Source of the DNA: Actinomycetota bacterium
Lineage (GTDB): Bacteria; Actinomycetota; Acidimicrobiia; IMCC26256; PALSA-610
Length of the DNA stretch: 64,000 nt
Direction of reading: 5' to 3'
Assembly: GCA_005779395.1 (NCBI GenBank)
Contig: SXJP01000017.1
Location: 124,001-188,000 of the forward strand
Part shown: positions 35,110 to 45,126 of the stretch, piece after piece
How the letters are laid out: each line of letters opens with the position of its first letter
How positions within the stretch are numbered: position 1 is the first letter of the stretch
Notes under the pieces: model-generated
Told to the model about the DNA's origin: nothing
What the model saw: only the letters and a program-made list of their open reading frames with translations
The model's database searches: none
Made by a program: the position numbers and the translations under genes

Positions 35110-36084
35110 ATGAATAGGGCGAACCTTGGCGTGGCAATTGGCACGCTTGCGATAGCGGTAGCGATCACAATTGCAGTCAGCGCGAATTCGAACGACCGCG
35201 AGAGCAACACGACCGCCACGACGAACCCACCGAAATCAGCCGCGCACCCCTCTGTAGAGACCGCCACAGCCACTTCATTCTCGACGGACACTGGGCATGC
35301 AGGCCAAAATTCGGGTTCGACCGCTCCTGCGACCGGCGCCCACAACGCGCACGCAGACCATGGGTCAGATTCCACAATTGCAACAAACGGCACACCCACA
35401 ACCCACGACCACGACCACGACGACAGCGGATCCGCTACCACGAATCCAGGCAGCGATGTAACAACTACCACCCATAGCCACGGTGGCGATCCAGACGAGA
35501 TAGACCCGACTCTTCAGCTAATTCTCGATGCGCAAATTGCGTACATCCGAGACAACGTGATCGAGCAATATGCGACAGCATCTCTTTCGGGGAGTGGCGG
35601 CTGGGTGCGTGCCGGAAGATTCTCGCCAGGCGCAGGCGCGCACTACGTGAACATCTCCTCAGGGATGCACTACGGAGGCGACCTCAACCTCGACACTCCT
35701 ATGGCCCTCATCTACGACGGGATAGGTGCCCAATCAGAAATTGTTGGAGTGATGTATTACTCATGGCAGGCGACCCCACCTGACGCATTCGTTGGCACTA
35801 ACGACGTGTGGCATAAGCACACGTCAGTATGTTTCAAATTGAATCCGGACGGCTCTATCGACATTCCATTTCCTGTCGATCGCGACAACATTTCGCGTGA
35901 AGACTGCGAAGGCGCTGGCGGCTCCTTCTTGGACACAACCGCGTGGATGCTGCACGTGTGGGCAGCACCAGGGCACGAGAGTTCCGCAGGAGTCTTTTCA
36001 CACCTGAACCCAAACCTCAACTGCTACGACGGCACATGGAACACAGACGACTTCGGGTTCTGCGACGGCACCGAAGTCGGCTGA
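35110..36084 (+). CDS. His-rich exported protein, member C of the local family
   Basis: A 324-residue protein with an N-terminal membrane segment (LGVAIGTLAIAVAITIAVSA) that acts as signal or anchor; unlike members A and B it has no lipobox. A linker of about 110 residues rich in Thr, Ser and His follows (HNAHADHGSD, THDHDHDDSG, THSHGGDPDE). The C-terminal 190 residues match member A closely: RAGRFSPGAGAHYV, ALIYDG, GVMYYSW, WHKHTSVCF, TAWMLHVWAAPGHE, NCYDG. The frame is open from 35029, but MNRANLGV at 35110 fits the -10 element and signal. It is probably a surface metal-binding protein; no function is known. Confidence 0.7.
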   Translation: MNRANLGVAIGTLAIAVAITIAVSANSNDRESNTTATTNPPKSAAHPSVETATATSFSTDTGHAGQNSGSTAPATGAHNAHADHGSDSTIATNGTPTTHDHDHDDSGSATTNPGSDVTTTTHSHGGDPDEIDPTLQLILDAQIAYIRDNVIEQYATASLSGSGGWVRAGRFSPGAGAHYVNISSGMHYGGDLNLDTPMALIYDGIGAQSEIVGVMYYSWQATPPDAFVGTNDVWHKHTSVCFKLNPDGSIDIPFPVDRDNISREDCEGAGGSFLDTTAWMLHVWAAPGHESSAGVFSHLNPNLNCYDGTWNTDDFGFCDGTEVG

Positions 36085-36104
36085 ATTAGCTCACCGCGAC
36101 CAAT

Positions 36105-37334
36105 TCAGGCAAGCAATGCCCGGGCGATATGCGTGATCTGAATCTCGTCAGTGCCTGCGTAAATCTGCAACACCTTGGCATCGCGCGCTAGCTGCTCTAC
36201 CTCGTACTCAGCCATGTAGCCGTTACCGCCGAAGATCTGGACAGCTTCGAGCGCTACTTCCATTGCAGCTTGCGCTGCATACAACTTCGATGCCGAGGCC
36301 TGCGCTAGCCCCATGCCCTTTCCGGCCGCCGCCATTTCGAGCGTACGAAATACGAGGCCCTCGACATTTAGTCGTGCGACTTCCATCTTCGCGAGCTTCA
36401 GCTGGATGAGTTGGTAGTTGCCAATCGGCTGACCGAACTGGATGCGACTCTTGGCATAGGGAACCGAAAGTTCTAGGCAACGCTCGATGATTCCGAGTGC
36501 CATCGCAGCGACGCCGGTGCGTTCGATCGTGAACGTCGCCTTGCTCGCTTCGCGGCCAGCTTTCGCTGCGTACGCGTCGAGTGACTCTCCTAACAGTCGG
36601 TCTGTACCGACGCGCACATCGTCGAGGAAGAGCATTCCGGTCGGCGAGGAATGCATGCCCATCTTGCGAAGTGGCTTGCTTTGCTCGAGTCCTGTCATGC
36701 CTTTGTCTAGGACAAACTGCACGACGCGGCGCTCGGCTGGCGGGTTGCCTTCGTCGAGTTTGCAGATAAACACGATGGTGTCGGCAAATGGCCCGTTGGT
36801 AATGAACGTCTTCGATCCGTTGAGCACGAACTCGTCTCCGTCGATGCGAGCTACGGCCTGCATCGAGCCAAAAGCGTCGCTACCTGAGTTCGGCTCCGTA
36901 ATTGCCCATGCGCCAATCTTGTCAAGGGTCAGCAAGTCGCGCGCCCAACGCTTCTTTTGCGCAATTGTGCCCTTGTTCATGATCGCTGCGGAAGTGAGTC
37001 CGACGCTCACTCCCATCGCTGTGACCATCCCGGGAGAGCACTTGCATAGTTCGATAATTGGCAGGAGCGTCATCCCACCGCCACCCGCATCGCCTTCGCC
37101 ATCTGCATCGGCCGTCGGTCGGCCAGTTTCGCCTGCTTCTTCTTTCGCAATGCGCCGGTCGAAAGACGAGGCTGCCATCTGGTCCATGCCAAAGCTCGAG
37201 TACAACTTGCGGAGAAGCTCATAAGGTGGCATGTCGCCATGCTCTAGAGCCTCACGGTGTGGCCGGACCTCTTTGTCGACGAACTCGCGGACAGCGGTTC
37301 GGATCATCTGGTGTTCGTCGGACCATTCAAACAT
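36105..37334 (-). CDS. Acyl-CoA dehydrogenase, IVD/LCAD-type active site
   Basis: A 409-residue acyl-CoA dehydrogenase with WAITEPNSGSDAFG, NGSKTFITNGP, RIQFGQPIGNYQLIQ, QIFGGNGYMAEY and IYAGTDEIQ. The MCAD-type Glu position is Ala (YAGTD), while a Glu sits in the helix-G sequence TIERTGVAAM. That is where isovaleryl-CoA and long-chain enzymes carry their base, so it should be active on branched or long acyl-CoAs. A Gly/Asp-rich insertion (DADGEGDAGGGG) near residue 80 is unusual. GGAG lies close before the ATG. It is convergent with the His-rich protein gene. Confidence 0.88.
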   Translation of the reverse strand: MFEWSDEHQMIRTAVREFVDKEVRPHREALEHGDMPPYELLRKLYSSFGMDQMAASSFDRRIAKEEAGETGRPTADADGEGDAGGGGMTLLPIIELCKCSPGMVTAMGVSVGLTSAAIMNKGTIAQKKRWARDLLTLDKIGAWAITEPNSGSDAFGSMQAVARIDGDEFVLNGSKTFITNGPFADTIVFICKLDEGNPPAERRVVQFVLDKGMTGLEQSKPLRKMGMHSSPTGMLFLDDVRVGTDRLLGESLDAYAAKAGREASKATFTIERTGVAAMALGIIERCLELSVPYAKSRIQFGQPIGNYQLIQLKLAKMEVARLNVEGLVFRTLEMAAAGKGMGLAQASASKLYAAQAAMEVALEAVQIFGGNGYMAEYEVEQLARDAKVLQIYAGTDEIQITHIARALLA

Positions 37335-37536
37335 TGAGACTCCGCTTCAAGATCTGTCTAAGGAACCTGCATCGTACGCACAACAAGATCGAAATCTTCG
37401 TGGCAGACGAAATGTAAGGAACGTCACACGAATACGACATATGTATGGCGGATCTCATGTCACGGTCATGCGCGATTGCGTCGATAGCTATAGAGCCATG
37501 GGAGGCACTTACAACAAGGGGAAGGTACAAATCACG

Positions 37537-37965
37537 ATGGGCGCATTTACAAGTCCGACGGACGTCACTCGCATACTCGAGATCGACGCCGCTTCGTTTG
37601 CCGATGCTTTGGTCGGACTCCGTCGTGAATCCGCTGGTCTTAGCCAGTGCTGGAAGCTCGGAAACCTCGGTAGCTTCGAACTTGATGCGAGAGTCAGTCC
37701 ACCGGTCGGACGGTCAGCATCTCACATTCAACTTACGGGTCGACTCTGGGCGCCCGACTTTCCAGCGCTCACATCCGTAAACATTTTTGCTCTGTGCAAC
37801 GACGAAGGCTCCGTGCTGATGTTGACGCCTGCCGTAGCGCTAAGCGGCTGGTTCCTTGAGAACGAAGCAGCGTACGTCAGCCTCGCAACCGCAGCGCTCG
37901 ATGAACTCGGCGAAGAACTGCTGTTTCATGCGTCGGCACAGCGACGCGTGCGCGAACTGAGCTAA
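37537..37965 (+). CDS. Hypothetical protein
   Basis: A 142-residue soluble protein I do not recognise. It has an N-terminal helix (LEIDAASFADALVGLRRE), several beta strands (SHIQLTGRLWAP, SVLMLTPAVAL) and a C-terminal helix (YVSLATAALDELGEELLFHA). The ATG at 37537 follows GGGGAAGG; in-frame ATGs at 37441 and 37498 are possible longer starts. It stands alone between two genes on the other strand. The 202 bp before it (37335-37536) show nothing beyond this possible N-terminal extension. Confidence 0.5.
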   Translation: MGAFTSPTDVTRILEIDAASFADALVGLRRESAGLSQCWKLGNLGSFELDARVSPPVGRSASHIQLTGRLWAPDFPALTSVNIFALCNDEGSVLMLTPAVALSGWFLENEAAYVSLATAALDELGEELLFHASAQRRVRELS

Positions 37966-37998
37966 TACGACTCTGCCGCCTCGTGCTAGCCGACCTAA

Positions 37999-38829
37999 CT
38001 AGTCGTCGTCGATTACGAAGCCGTAGGAGTAACTGTCGCCGGCGATGATCATCGCTTTGCGGCGACTCGTGCCTAGAAAACTGATGCCTAATGCTTCTGT
38101 TGGTTCGGCAACCGAGTCGTTAACGATAGTGATCCTCGCACACGCCACCTGGGCGCCAGCCGGGATGTACAGATTCCGCGAAGTAGTACCTACGAAGTCT
38201 GTACCGCTCGTCGCAGCTATGCCAGGCACGTACGGGAGCAATGTCGAGAAGGTGATCGTGACGCTGCGCCGTAACGGCCGACTCAGCACCACGGGGATAC
38301 AAATCTCTCCGCTCGACTCAGTCACCGTTGCACTGTAGCCAAGTACGGCCACAGCGCCCTTCCTGCCCATGATCACACGAAGTTCGATTACGTGAGCTGG
38401 CTCGCCCACCTCCGAGACCTTGACGCGACATCCACCAAAGAAACAGATATATCCGTTGATGTTCTTGCGAAGTCTCAATGCTCCGCTGATTGCACCGTTA
38501 ACCGAACTTGGCATCGACACGGCGTCGTCGTTATTTAAGCCAGGATCGATGCATGCAGTTGGCGAGCATTGCTGAACTTTGTGCGCCACACTCGGCGTGA
38601 AGCCTGTGCCAGACAGAGAAACAGCCTGGTTGGCCTCGAATGGAATCCGTTGAATGAACTTGAGCGTCGGAGCCCATGCGTCTACTGCGGCGGCTATAGC
38701 TGTCATAGAGCCTTGTCCGAGCGGGAGTGGCGGTGCGGTGTCGCCGGAGGCTGGACCGGCCACAGAAGCTAGGGCAGCTGTGACGATGATCACAGAAACC
38801 GCAGCCATCAACTTGGCTTTGTGTCTCAT
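37999..38829 (-). CDS. Secreted protein with Calx-beta-like domain
   Basis: A 276-residue exported protein with a signal peptide (about 1-29, cleavage near ASG). The central part contains two Cys pairs (QCSPTACIDPG, YICFFGGCRVK). The C-terminal 110 residues resemble a Calx-beta domain: SATVTESSGEICIPVVLSRP, TSGTDFVGT, LYIPAGAQVACARITIVND and VAEPTEALGISF, closing with FVIDDD. Such domains bind calcium and occur in adhesion proteins, so a surface or secreted binding role is likely. No partner gene is evident. Confidence 0.65.
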   Translation of the reverse strand: MRHKAKLMAAVSVIIVTAALASVAGPASGDTAPPLPLGQGSMTAIAAAVDAWAPTLKFIQRIPFEANQAVSLSGTGFTPSVAHKVQQCSPTACIDPGLNNDDAVSMPSSVNGAISGALRLRKNINGYICFFGGCRVKVSEVGEPAHVIELRVIMGRKGAVAVLGYSATVTESSGEICIPVVLSRPLRRSVTITFSTLLPYVPGIAATSGTDFVGTTSRNLYIPAGAQVACARITIVNDSVAEPTEALGISFLGTSRRKAMIIAGDSYSYGFVIDDD

Positions 38830-38905
38830 ATTGGACCCCCACGATCCGAGTCAAGCGGTACCCCGTTGGCACCGCACCGACCAAATGAGATGATACGGAC
38901 ATTTC

Positions 38906-38930
38906 GTCGCTCGTGTCAAATCAGAGCGAC
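38906..38930 (-). terminator. Hairpin downstream of gltD
   Basis: GTCGCTC and GAGCGAC form a 7-bp stem with an 11-nt loop, 20 nt after the gltD stop. No U-run follows, so termination strength is doubtful. Confidence 0.35.
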
Positions 38931-38949
38931 AAGAAATCGCGTTGAGTTG

Positions 38950-40410
38950 TCAGCGAATCGAGATGTCCGTTGGCTTGATTGGTACCGGCAACATTGTTCG
39001 GCCCATTAGCGCGGAGTCAACATGGTGCGCCGCCGCTCTGCCTTCGGCTATCGCCCAAACGATGAGGCTTTGGCCCCTACCCATGTCACCACAGGCGTAA
39101 ACATTAGGGACGCTCGACAAGAATTGTGTGTCGCGCTTCACGTTGGAACGCTCGTCTAGCTCTACGCCTAATTGCTCGAGGAGTCCTGCGCGCTCCGGAC
39201 CGAGAAAGCCCATCGCTAGGTACACCCGTTCCGCGGGTATTTCGAAATCGCTTCCCTCGATCTTCACAAACGTCATGCGACCATCGGCTGATTTCATCTC
39301 GACTTCGTGTGCCCGCAAGCCTCTGACGTTGCCATCTTCGTCGCCCAAGAAGCACTCGGTGCTGACCGAATAGACGCGCTCGCCCCCCTCTTCATGGGCT
39401 GATGTCATTTTGAATGTCATCGGGTACGTCGGCCACGGCATCGACGAGTCACGATTGGCAGGTGGTCTCGGCAAGATCTCGAACTGATGAATGCTCTTGG
39501 CGCCCTGTCTGTGCGCTGTGCCTAGACAGTCTGCTCCCGTGTCGCCTCCGCCGATAATTATCACGTTCATGTCTTTGCTAGTCACGGGAGGTTGTTCAAA
39601 ATCACCTTCCTGCACGCGATTCGAGCCAGGCAAGTACTCCATCGCCTGATAAATACCATTGAATTCGCGCCCTGGTATTGGCAGATCGCGCCAATTAGTA
39701 GCACCGCCAGCGAGCACAACTGCATCGGATGCAAGGACCTCGTCGATGCTGACATTGCCGCCAACATTCGCGTTGACCCTGAACTTTGTGCCCTCAGCCA
39801 TCATCTGCTCGATACGGCGGTCTAGGTGGCGTTTCTCCATCTTGAATTCGGGGATTCCGTAACGAAGAAGACCACCAATCCGATCGGCGCGTTCGAACAC
39901 CGTCACATCGTGGCCTGCGCGTGTGAGCTGCTGTGCGGCCGCTAATCCAGCCGGTCCGCTACCTACTACCGCGACGGCGCGACCCGTGTGCACAGCAGGG
40001 ACAACTGGTTTGATCCAACCCTCGGTCCAAGCCCGATCGACTATTTCTACCTCTATCTGTTTGATCGCTACCGGCGGTTCATTGATTCCTAGAACACACG
40101 CTCCCTCACATGGGGCAGGACAAAGCCGACCAGTGAACTCTGGGAAGTTGTTTGTCGCATGCAGTCTTTCGATCGCGGACTTCCACTGGTCGCGATACAC
40201 CAAGTCGTTCCACTCCGGTATCAGGTTGCCTAGGGGGCATCCCGTATGGCAAAACGGAATGCCACAATCCATGCAACGAGCGCCTTGCGTGCGCGTCTTA
40301 TCGGCCGGGAAGTCCTCGTATACCTCTTTCCAGTCGAGCAGACGGACTGGTACGGGCCTTCGCGTCGGCGTCTCACGGTCGTACTTTAGAAATCCTCCGG
40401 TCTCACCCAT
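38950..40410 (-). CDS. gltD: Glutamate synthase, small (beta) subunit
   Basis: A 486-residue protein. The N-terminal Cys clusters CMDCGIPFCHTGCPLGN and CPAPCEGACVLG bind the 4Fe-4S centres. GSGPAGLAAAQQL is the FAD dinucleotide fold and GGGDTGADCLG the NADPH fold. The C-terminal YACGDMGRGQSLIVWAI box is typical. It feeds NADPH electrons to GltB for making two glutamates from glutamine and 2-oxoglutarate. It starts 3 bp after gltB ends, so the two are co-translated. Confidence 0.95.
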   Translation of the reverse strand: MGETGGFLKYDRETPTRRPVPVRLLDWKEVYEDFPADKTRTQGARCMDCGIPFCHTGCPLGNLIPEWNDLVYRDQWKSAIERLHATNNFPEFTGRLCPAPCEGACVLGINEPPVAIKQIEVEIVDRAWTEGWIKPVVPAVHTGRAVAVVGSGPAGLAAAQQLTRAGHDVTVFERADRIGGLLRYGIPEFKMEKRHLDRRIEQMMAEGTKFRVNANVGGNVSIDEVLASDAVVLAGGATNWRDLPIPGREFNGIYQAMEYLPGSNRVQEGDFEQPPVTSKDMNVIIIGGGDTGADCLGTAHRQGAKSIHQFEILPRPPANRDSSMPWPTYPMTFKMTSAHEEGGERVYSVSTECFLGDEDGNVRGLRAHEVEMKSADGRMTFVKIEGSDFEIPAERVYLAMGFLGPERAGLLEQLGVELDERSNVKRDTQFLSSVPNVYACGDMGRGQSLIVWAIAEGRAAAHHVDSALMGRTMLPVPIKPTDISIR

Positions 40411-40413
40411 CGC

Positions 40414-43400
40414 TCAAGTCCTCGCCGCTGCCATGATCGCTTCGTTCGCGTCGACGCCACGTTCGTTGGCATCTGCGATCGCTGCGAGCACACGTTTGTA
40501 ATCCTTCGGAAATACCTTGTGGAACTTCGCGAGTGCGTTGCGCCAATCGGCAAGAATCGCAGCCGCAACTGTCGAACCAGTAGCCGACTGGTGCTCGCCG
40601 ATGATCGAACGCAGCCAATCTGTGTCCTCGTCATCGAGAGGATCGAGATCGACCATGTCGAGGTTGATCCGCGAGTGCAGTTCGTCTTGGGGATCGAAGA
40701 CAAATGCGAAGCCGCCACTCATACCTGCTGCGAAGTTGCGACCGGTCGAGCCAAGGATTACTGCCCTGCCGCCTGTCATGTACTCACACCCATGGTCGCC
40801 AATGCCTTCGACTACAGCCGTCGCTCCAGAGTTGCGGACGCAGAACCGCTCGCCTACGCGACCACGAATGAACACGGTGCCACCGGTCGCCCCGTAAAGG
40901 ATGACGTTGCCAGCGATGATCTCTTCCTCGGCGACAAACCCAGCGTCGGGCGGCGGGCTGAAGGTAAGTCGGCCACCAGACAGTCCCTTGCCCGCGTAGT
41001 CGTTGGCGTCGCCGACTAGGCGCAACGAAATGCCGCGCGGGAGGAACGCCCCGAAGCTGTTGCCAGCGCTCCCCTCAAAGTCAATCGTGATCGTGCCATC
41101 AGCTAGACCTGCGCTGCCGTGCCGACGCGTCAACTCGGCGCCAAGCATCGTCCCAACGGTGCGGTTCACGTTACGAATCGGCAGGCTGATGTGAACCGGC
41201 TTGCCTTCTAAAAGCGCGGGTTGGGCGAGTTCGATGAGTTCATTGTCGAGTGCATCGCCGAGCCCATGGTCTTGAGCAACCGACCCATACACGGTCTGGC
41301 CGTATGGGTTTTCTGGTTTGTGCATTATCGGCGCCAAGTCGAGACCGCGTGCTTTCCAATGTTCAGTTGCCTTGCGCGCATCTAGGTTCTGGCTCTGCCC
41401 GACCGCTTCTTCGAGAGTTCGGTATCCGAGTTGCGCTAGATACTCACGGACTTCCTCAGCGATGAACTCCATGAAATGCACGACGAACTCTGGTTTGCCA
41501 GAGAACTTCGCTCGCAATTCTGGGTTCTGCGTGGCGACCCCAACAGGGCAGGTATCAAGATGACAAACGCGCATCATGATGCAACCGCTAACGACGAGTG
41601 GCGCAGTAGCGAAACCGAATTCTTCAGCGCCAAGCAATGCTGCAATTATCACGTCACGGCCGGTCTTTAGCTGGCCATCGCACTGCACCACTATGCGGTC
41701 ACGCAAGCCATTGAGTACGAGAGTTTGCTGCGTTTCCGCGAGGCCTAGCTCCCAAGGCGCTCCAGCATGTTTGATACTCGTGAGCCGCGCTGCGCCTGTG
41801 CCGCCATCGTGGCCAGAGATCAAAACAACATCGGCCTTGGCTTTGCTAACGCCAGCCGCGACTGTCCCGACACCGATCTCTGCAACGAGTTTCACGTGGA
41901 TCCGAGCAACCGGATTGGCGTTCTTGAGATCATGAATAAGTTGTTTAAGGTCTTCGATCGAATAAATGTCGTGATGCGGCGGCGGCGAAATTAGGCCGAC
42001 GCCAGGGGTTGAGTGACGCGTTTTTGCGATCCAGGGATACACCTTGTGGCCCGGCAGTTCCCCTCCTTCACCCGGCTTAGCGCCTTGAGCCATCTTGATC
42101 TGCAGATCGGTAGCACTGACCAAGTAGTCGCTCGTGACACCGAATCGTCCGCTCGCAACCTGTTTGATCGCGCTCTTGCGCGAATCGCCATTGGCGTCAG
42201 GGGTGTTGCGAGCGCTGTCCTCCCCGCCTTCACCGGTGTTTGACCGTGCACCAATTCGGTTCATCGCGATAGCGAGCGTTTCGTGGGCCTCTTGACTGAT
42301 CGAGCCGTAGCTCATCGCGCCAGTCGAAAATCGTTTGACTATTTCGGTTACAGGTTCTACCTCTGAGATGTCGATCGGCTGGCGTTCGGGTATCAACTCG
42401 AACAAACCACGCAAGGTCGCTATGCGCGCACTCTGATCGTCAACGAGTCGCGAGTACTGCTTGAAGATGTCGTACCGACCTGTGCGCGTGCTGTGCTGCA
42501 ACTTGAACACAGTGTCAGGATTGAACAGGTGATATTCGCCTTCTCTGCGCCACTGGTATTCGCCGCCAACCGGGAGTTCCCGGTGGGCAAGCTCTTCTGG
42601 CCTGTCTGGGAATGCGAGTTCGTGTCGTGCTGTGACTTCAGCAGCGATGACGTCGAGGTCGATGCCCTGTATTCGCGATGCCGTTCCACTGAAGTACTCC
42701 TCGACAACGCTCGACTTAATTCCGACAGCTTCGAATATCTGTGAGCCTGTGTAGCTAGCAACCGTACTTATGCCCATCTTGGACATGACCTTCAGGATGC
42801 CTTTGCCAGCAGCCTTTATGTAGTTCTTCACCGCTTTGCGTTCACTTACCCCGCTTATGGCGGCTTCGCGAATGAGGTCGCGAATCGAATCGAAAGCTAA
42901 GTACGGGTTCACGGCTCCTGCCCCATACCCGATGAGCAGACAGAAGTGGTGGGCTTCGAGCGCTTCGCCTGTCTCGATTACAAGGCCAACCTGCGTGCGC
43001 GTCTTTTCACGAAGTAGATGGTGGTGCACAGCGCTCGTAAATAACAGCGCAGGAATCGGGGCAAGTTCTTCTGTCGCGTACCGGTCGGACAAGATAATGA
43101 TGTTGGCCCCACCAGAGATCGCTTCGCTTGCTTTGTTTCGGACCTCTGTGATCGCTTCAGCTAGCGCCGACCCTCCGCCTGCAACGCGATACAGGCATGG
43201 AATAGTGACGGCTGAAAAACCAAGATCGGGTGCATCGATGTTTATGTAACGGAGCTTCGCAAGTTCGTCGTTGTCGATGATCGGATATGGCAACACAATC
43301 TGCTTGCAACTCGACGGTTGCGGGTCCAACAGGTTGCCTTCGGGTCCGATCGTGCTCGACAAGCTCGTCACCAACACCTCGAAGTTGGCATCGAGTGGAG

Positions 43401-44982
43401 GGTTCGTTACTTGTGCAAAAAGCTGCTTGAAATATTCGTAAAGCTTGCGCGGCCGATTGCTGATTACGGCAACGGGCGTGTCGGTTCCCATAGACCCAAG
43501 AGCCTCGACAGCGTTCTTAGCCATCGGCGCGATGATTAGGCGAAGATCCTCCTGGGTGTATCCAAAGAGTCGTTGTTCATGCACCGCGGTGTTATGAACT
43601 GGCACTAACGCAAACTGGCTAGGCAAATCTTCGAGGTGGACGAGACCCGCATCAAGCCACTCCTGATATGGCTCGAGCGCGCTTAGTTCTGCCTTAATTT
43701 CGGCGTCAGGAATCATTCGCCCCTGGCTTGTGTCCACGAGAAACACCTTGCCGGGTTCAAGTCGACCTTTCTTCACAATCTTGCTCTGCGGAATATCGAG
43801 CACGCCGACTTCACTTGCCATGATTACAAGGTCATCGTCGGTGACCCAGTACCGGCTAGGGCGCAAACCGTTGCGGTCGAGCACGGCGCCGATCACTGTG
43901 CCATCTGCGAACGCGATCGAGGCAGGGCCGTCCCATGGCTCCATCAGGCTCGAGTGGTATCGGTAGAACGCCTTGCGTGCAGCGTCCATCTGCGTGTGGT
44001 TTTCCCATGCTTCTGGAATCATCATCAAGATCGCGTGTTGCAGCGGTCGACCAGAAAGGCTCAAGAGCTCGAGACACTCGTCGAATCGTGCCGTGTCTGA
44101 CGCACCTGGCGTGCACACTGGAAAGATTCGATCGATATCGCCTGGAATGAAGTCCGTTGCCATCGTGCCTTCGCGGGCACGCATCCAGTTCTCGTTACCC
44201 ATCACCGTGTTGATCTCGCCGTTATGTGCGACAACGCGATAGGGGTGCGCTAGCGGCCAACTCGGGAACGTGTTCGTCGAGAAACGCGAATGAACAAGGC
44301 ACATCGCGCTCATGACGCGGGTGTCCTGCAAATCCAAGTAGAACTCGCCAACTTGCGACGTCGTGAGCATGCCTTTATAGATGAACGTGCGCGCACTAAG
44401 ACTCGGGAAGTACACGCCGATTTCGTGTTCGATCCGCTTGCGTGCGCAGTAAGCGTGACGGTCTAACTCGATGCCGCTTAGTCGCGCTCCGCTCTGCGCG
44501 GTCTTGCTGATGAAAAGTTGTTGGAACTGGCCCATGACTTGCTGGGCCCCAAGACCAGGCACTAGTGGATCGGTAGGCACGTCGCGCCATCCGAGTAGCT
44601 CGACGCCCTCGTCGACCAAGATCTTCGAGACTCCAGAAATCTTGTTTTCGGCATCGTCTTGCGATCGGGGCAGGAACGCGATGCCGGTTGCGTACTCACC
44701 CGCAGAGGGCAGTTCAAAATCGACTACCGCGCGCAGAAATGCATCCGGTACCTGAATCAGGATGCCGGCACCGTCGCCCGTATCTGGCTCGGCGTTTGTT
44801 GCCCCACGGTGATCGAGATTGCACAAGCACCTGAGAGCTTGCGCCACGAGTTCGTGACTCTTGCGACCCTTCATGTCGACGAGGAAGCCGACACCGCACG
44901 AGTCGTGCTCGAAACGAGCGTCGTATAGCCCCTGGGATACAGGTAGGTCGCGTAAATATTCGGGTCGAGCGAACTCGGCCAT
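40414..44982 (-). CDS. gltB: Glutamate synthase, large (alpha) subunit
   Basis: A 1522-residue enzyme of full length. The class-II glutaminase domain starts at the nucleophile Cys29 in HDSCGVGF after a 28-residue propeptide. The central and FMN domains follow ([55 protein letters not shown]). The 3Fe-4S Cys cluster is [16 protein letters not shown], and the Gly-rich GXXGXXXG helix domain closes the protein. It makes glutamate together with GltD. Expression is probably controlled by the structured leader at 44987-45053, which hides the ribosome-binding site. Confidence 0.95.
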   Translation of the reverse strand: MAEFARPEYLRDLPVSQGLYDARFEHDSCGVGFLVDMKGRKSHELVAQALRCLCNLDHRGATNAEPDTGDGAGILIQVPDAFLRAVVDFELPSAGEYATGIAFLPRSQDDAENKISGVSKILVDEGVELLGWRDVPTDPLVPGLGAQQVMGQFQQLFISKTAQSGARLSGIELDRHAYCARKRIEHEIGVYFPSLSARTFIYKGMLTTSQVGEFYLDLQDTRVMSAMCLVHSRFSTNTFPSWPLAHPYRVVAHNGEINTVMGNENWMRAREGTMATDFIPGDIDRIFPVCTPGASDTARFDECLELLSLSGRPLQHAILMMIPEAWENHTQMDAARKAFYRYHSSLMEPWDGPASIAFADGTVIGAVLDRNGLRPSRYWVTDDDLVIMASEVGVLDIPQSKIVKKGRLEPGKVFLVDTSQGRMIPDAEIKAELSALEPYQEWLDAGLVHLEDLPSQFALVPVHNTAVHEQRLFGYTQEDLRLIIAPMAKNAVEALGSMGTDTPVAVISNRPRKLYEYFKQLFAQVTNPPLDANFEVLVTSLSSTIGPEGNLLDPQPSSCKQIVLPYPIIDNDELAKLRYINIDAPDLGFSAVTIPCLYRVAGGGSALAEAITEVRNKASEAISGGANIIILSDRYATEELAPIPALLFTSAVHHHLLREKTRTQVGLVIETGEALEAHHFCLLIGYGAGAVNPYLAFDSIRDLIREAAISGVSERKAVKNYIKAAGKGILKVMSKMGISTVASYTGSQIFEAVGIKSSVVEEYFSGTASRIQGIDLDVIAAEVTARHELAFPDRPEELAHRELPVGGEYQWRREGEYHLFNPDTVFKLQHSTRTGRYDIFKQYSRLVDDQSARIATLRGLFELIPERQPIDISEVEPVTEIVKRFSTGAMSYGSISQEAHETLAIAMNRIGARSNTGEGGEDSARNTPDANGDSRKSAIKQVASGRFGVTSDYLVSATDLQIKMAQGAKPGEGGELPGHKVYPWIAKTRHSTPGVGLISPPPHHDIYSIEDLKQLIHDLKNANPVARIHVKLVAEIGVGTVAAGVSKAKADVVLISGHDGGTGAARLTSIKHAGAPWELGLAETQQTLVLNGLRDRIVVQCDGQLKTGRDVIIAALLGAEEFGFATAPLVVSGCIMMRVCHLDTCPVGVATQNPELRAKFSGKPEFVVHFMEFIAEEVREYLAQLGYRTLEEAVGQSQNLDARKATEHWKARGLDLAPIMHKPENPYGQTVYGSVAQDHGLGDALDNELIELAQPALLEGKPVHISLPIRNVNRTVGTMLGAELTRRHGSAGLADGTITIDFEGSAGNSFGAFLPRGISLRLVGDANDYAGKGLSGGRLTFSPPPDAGFVAEEEIIAGNVILYGATGGTVFIRGRVGERFCVRNSGATAVVEGIGDHGCEYMTGGRAVILGSTGRNFAAGMSGGFAFVFDPQDELHSRINLDMVDLDPLDDEDTDWLRSIIGEHQSATGSTVAAAILADWRNALAKFHKVFPKDYKRVLAAIADANERGVDANEAIMAAART

Positions 44983-44986
44983 AATG

Positions 44987-45053
44987 ACGATGTCCTTTGT
45001 CGGGTTGCTGGCTGTGAGGCCGGACTTATTCCGAGACTCACGCAGGACATCGT
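44987..45053 (-). promoter_or_regulatory. Structured gltB leader that sequesters the ribosome-binding site
   Basis: On the minus strand ACGATGTCCT (45053-45044) pairs perfectly with AGGACATCGT (44996-44987), closing a domain with an inner stem GTGAG/CTCAC that carries a CGGA/TCCG hairpin with loop ATAAG. The gltB ribosome-binding site AAAGGA (44998-44993) overlaps the 3' arm, 10 nt before the ATG. A riboswitch, protein site or thermosensor is possible. I could not match it to a known class. Confidence 0.5.
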
Positions 45054-45126
45054 TGGCCCGCTTAATTACTTTCCTAACTGTACCCCAGACACCAAACTAA
45101 TTCTGAGTCAAATGATGCTTCGCTGC

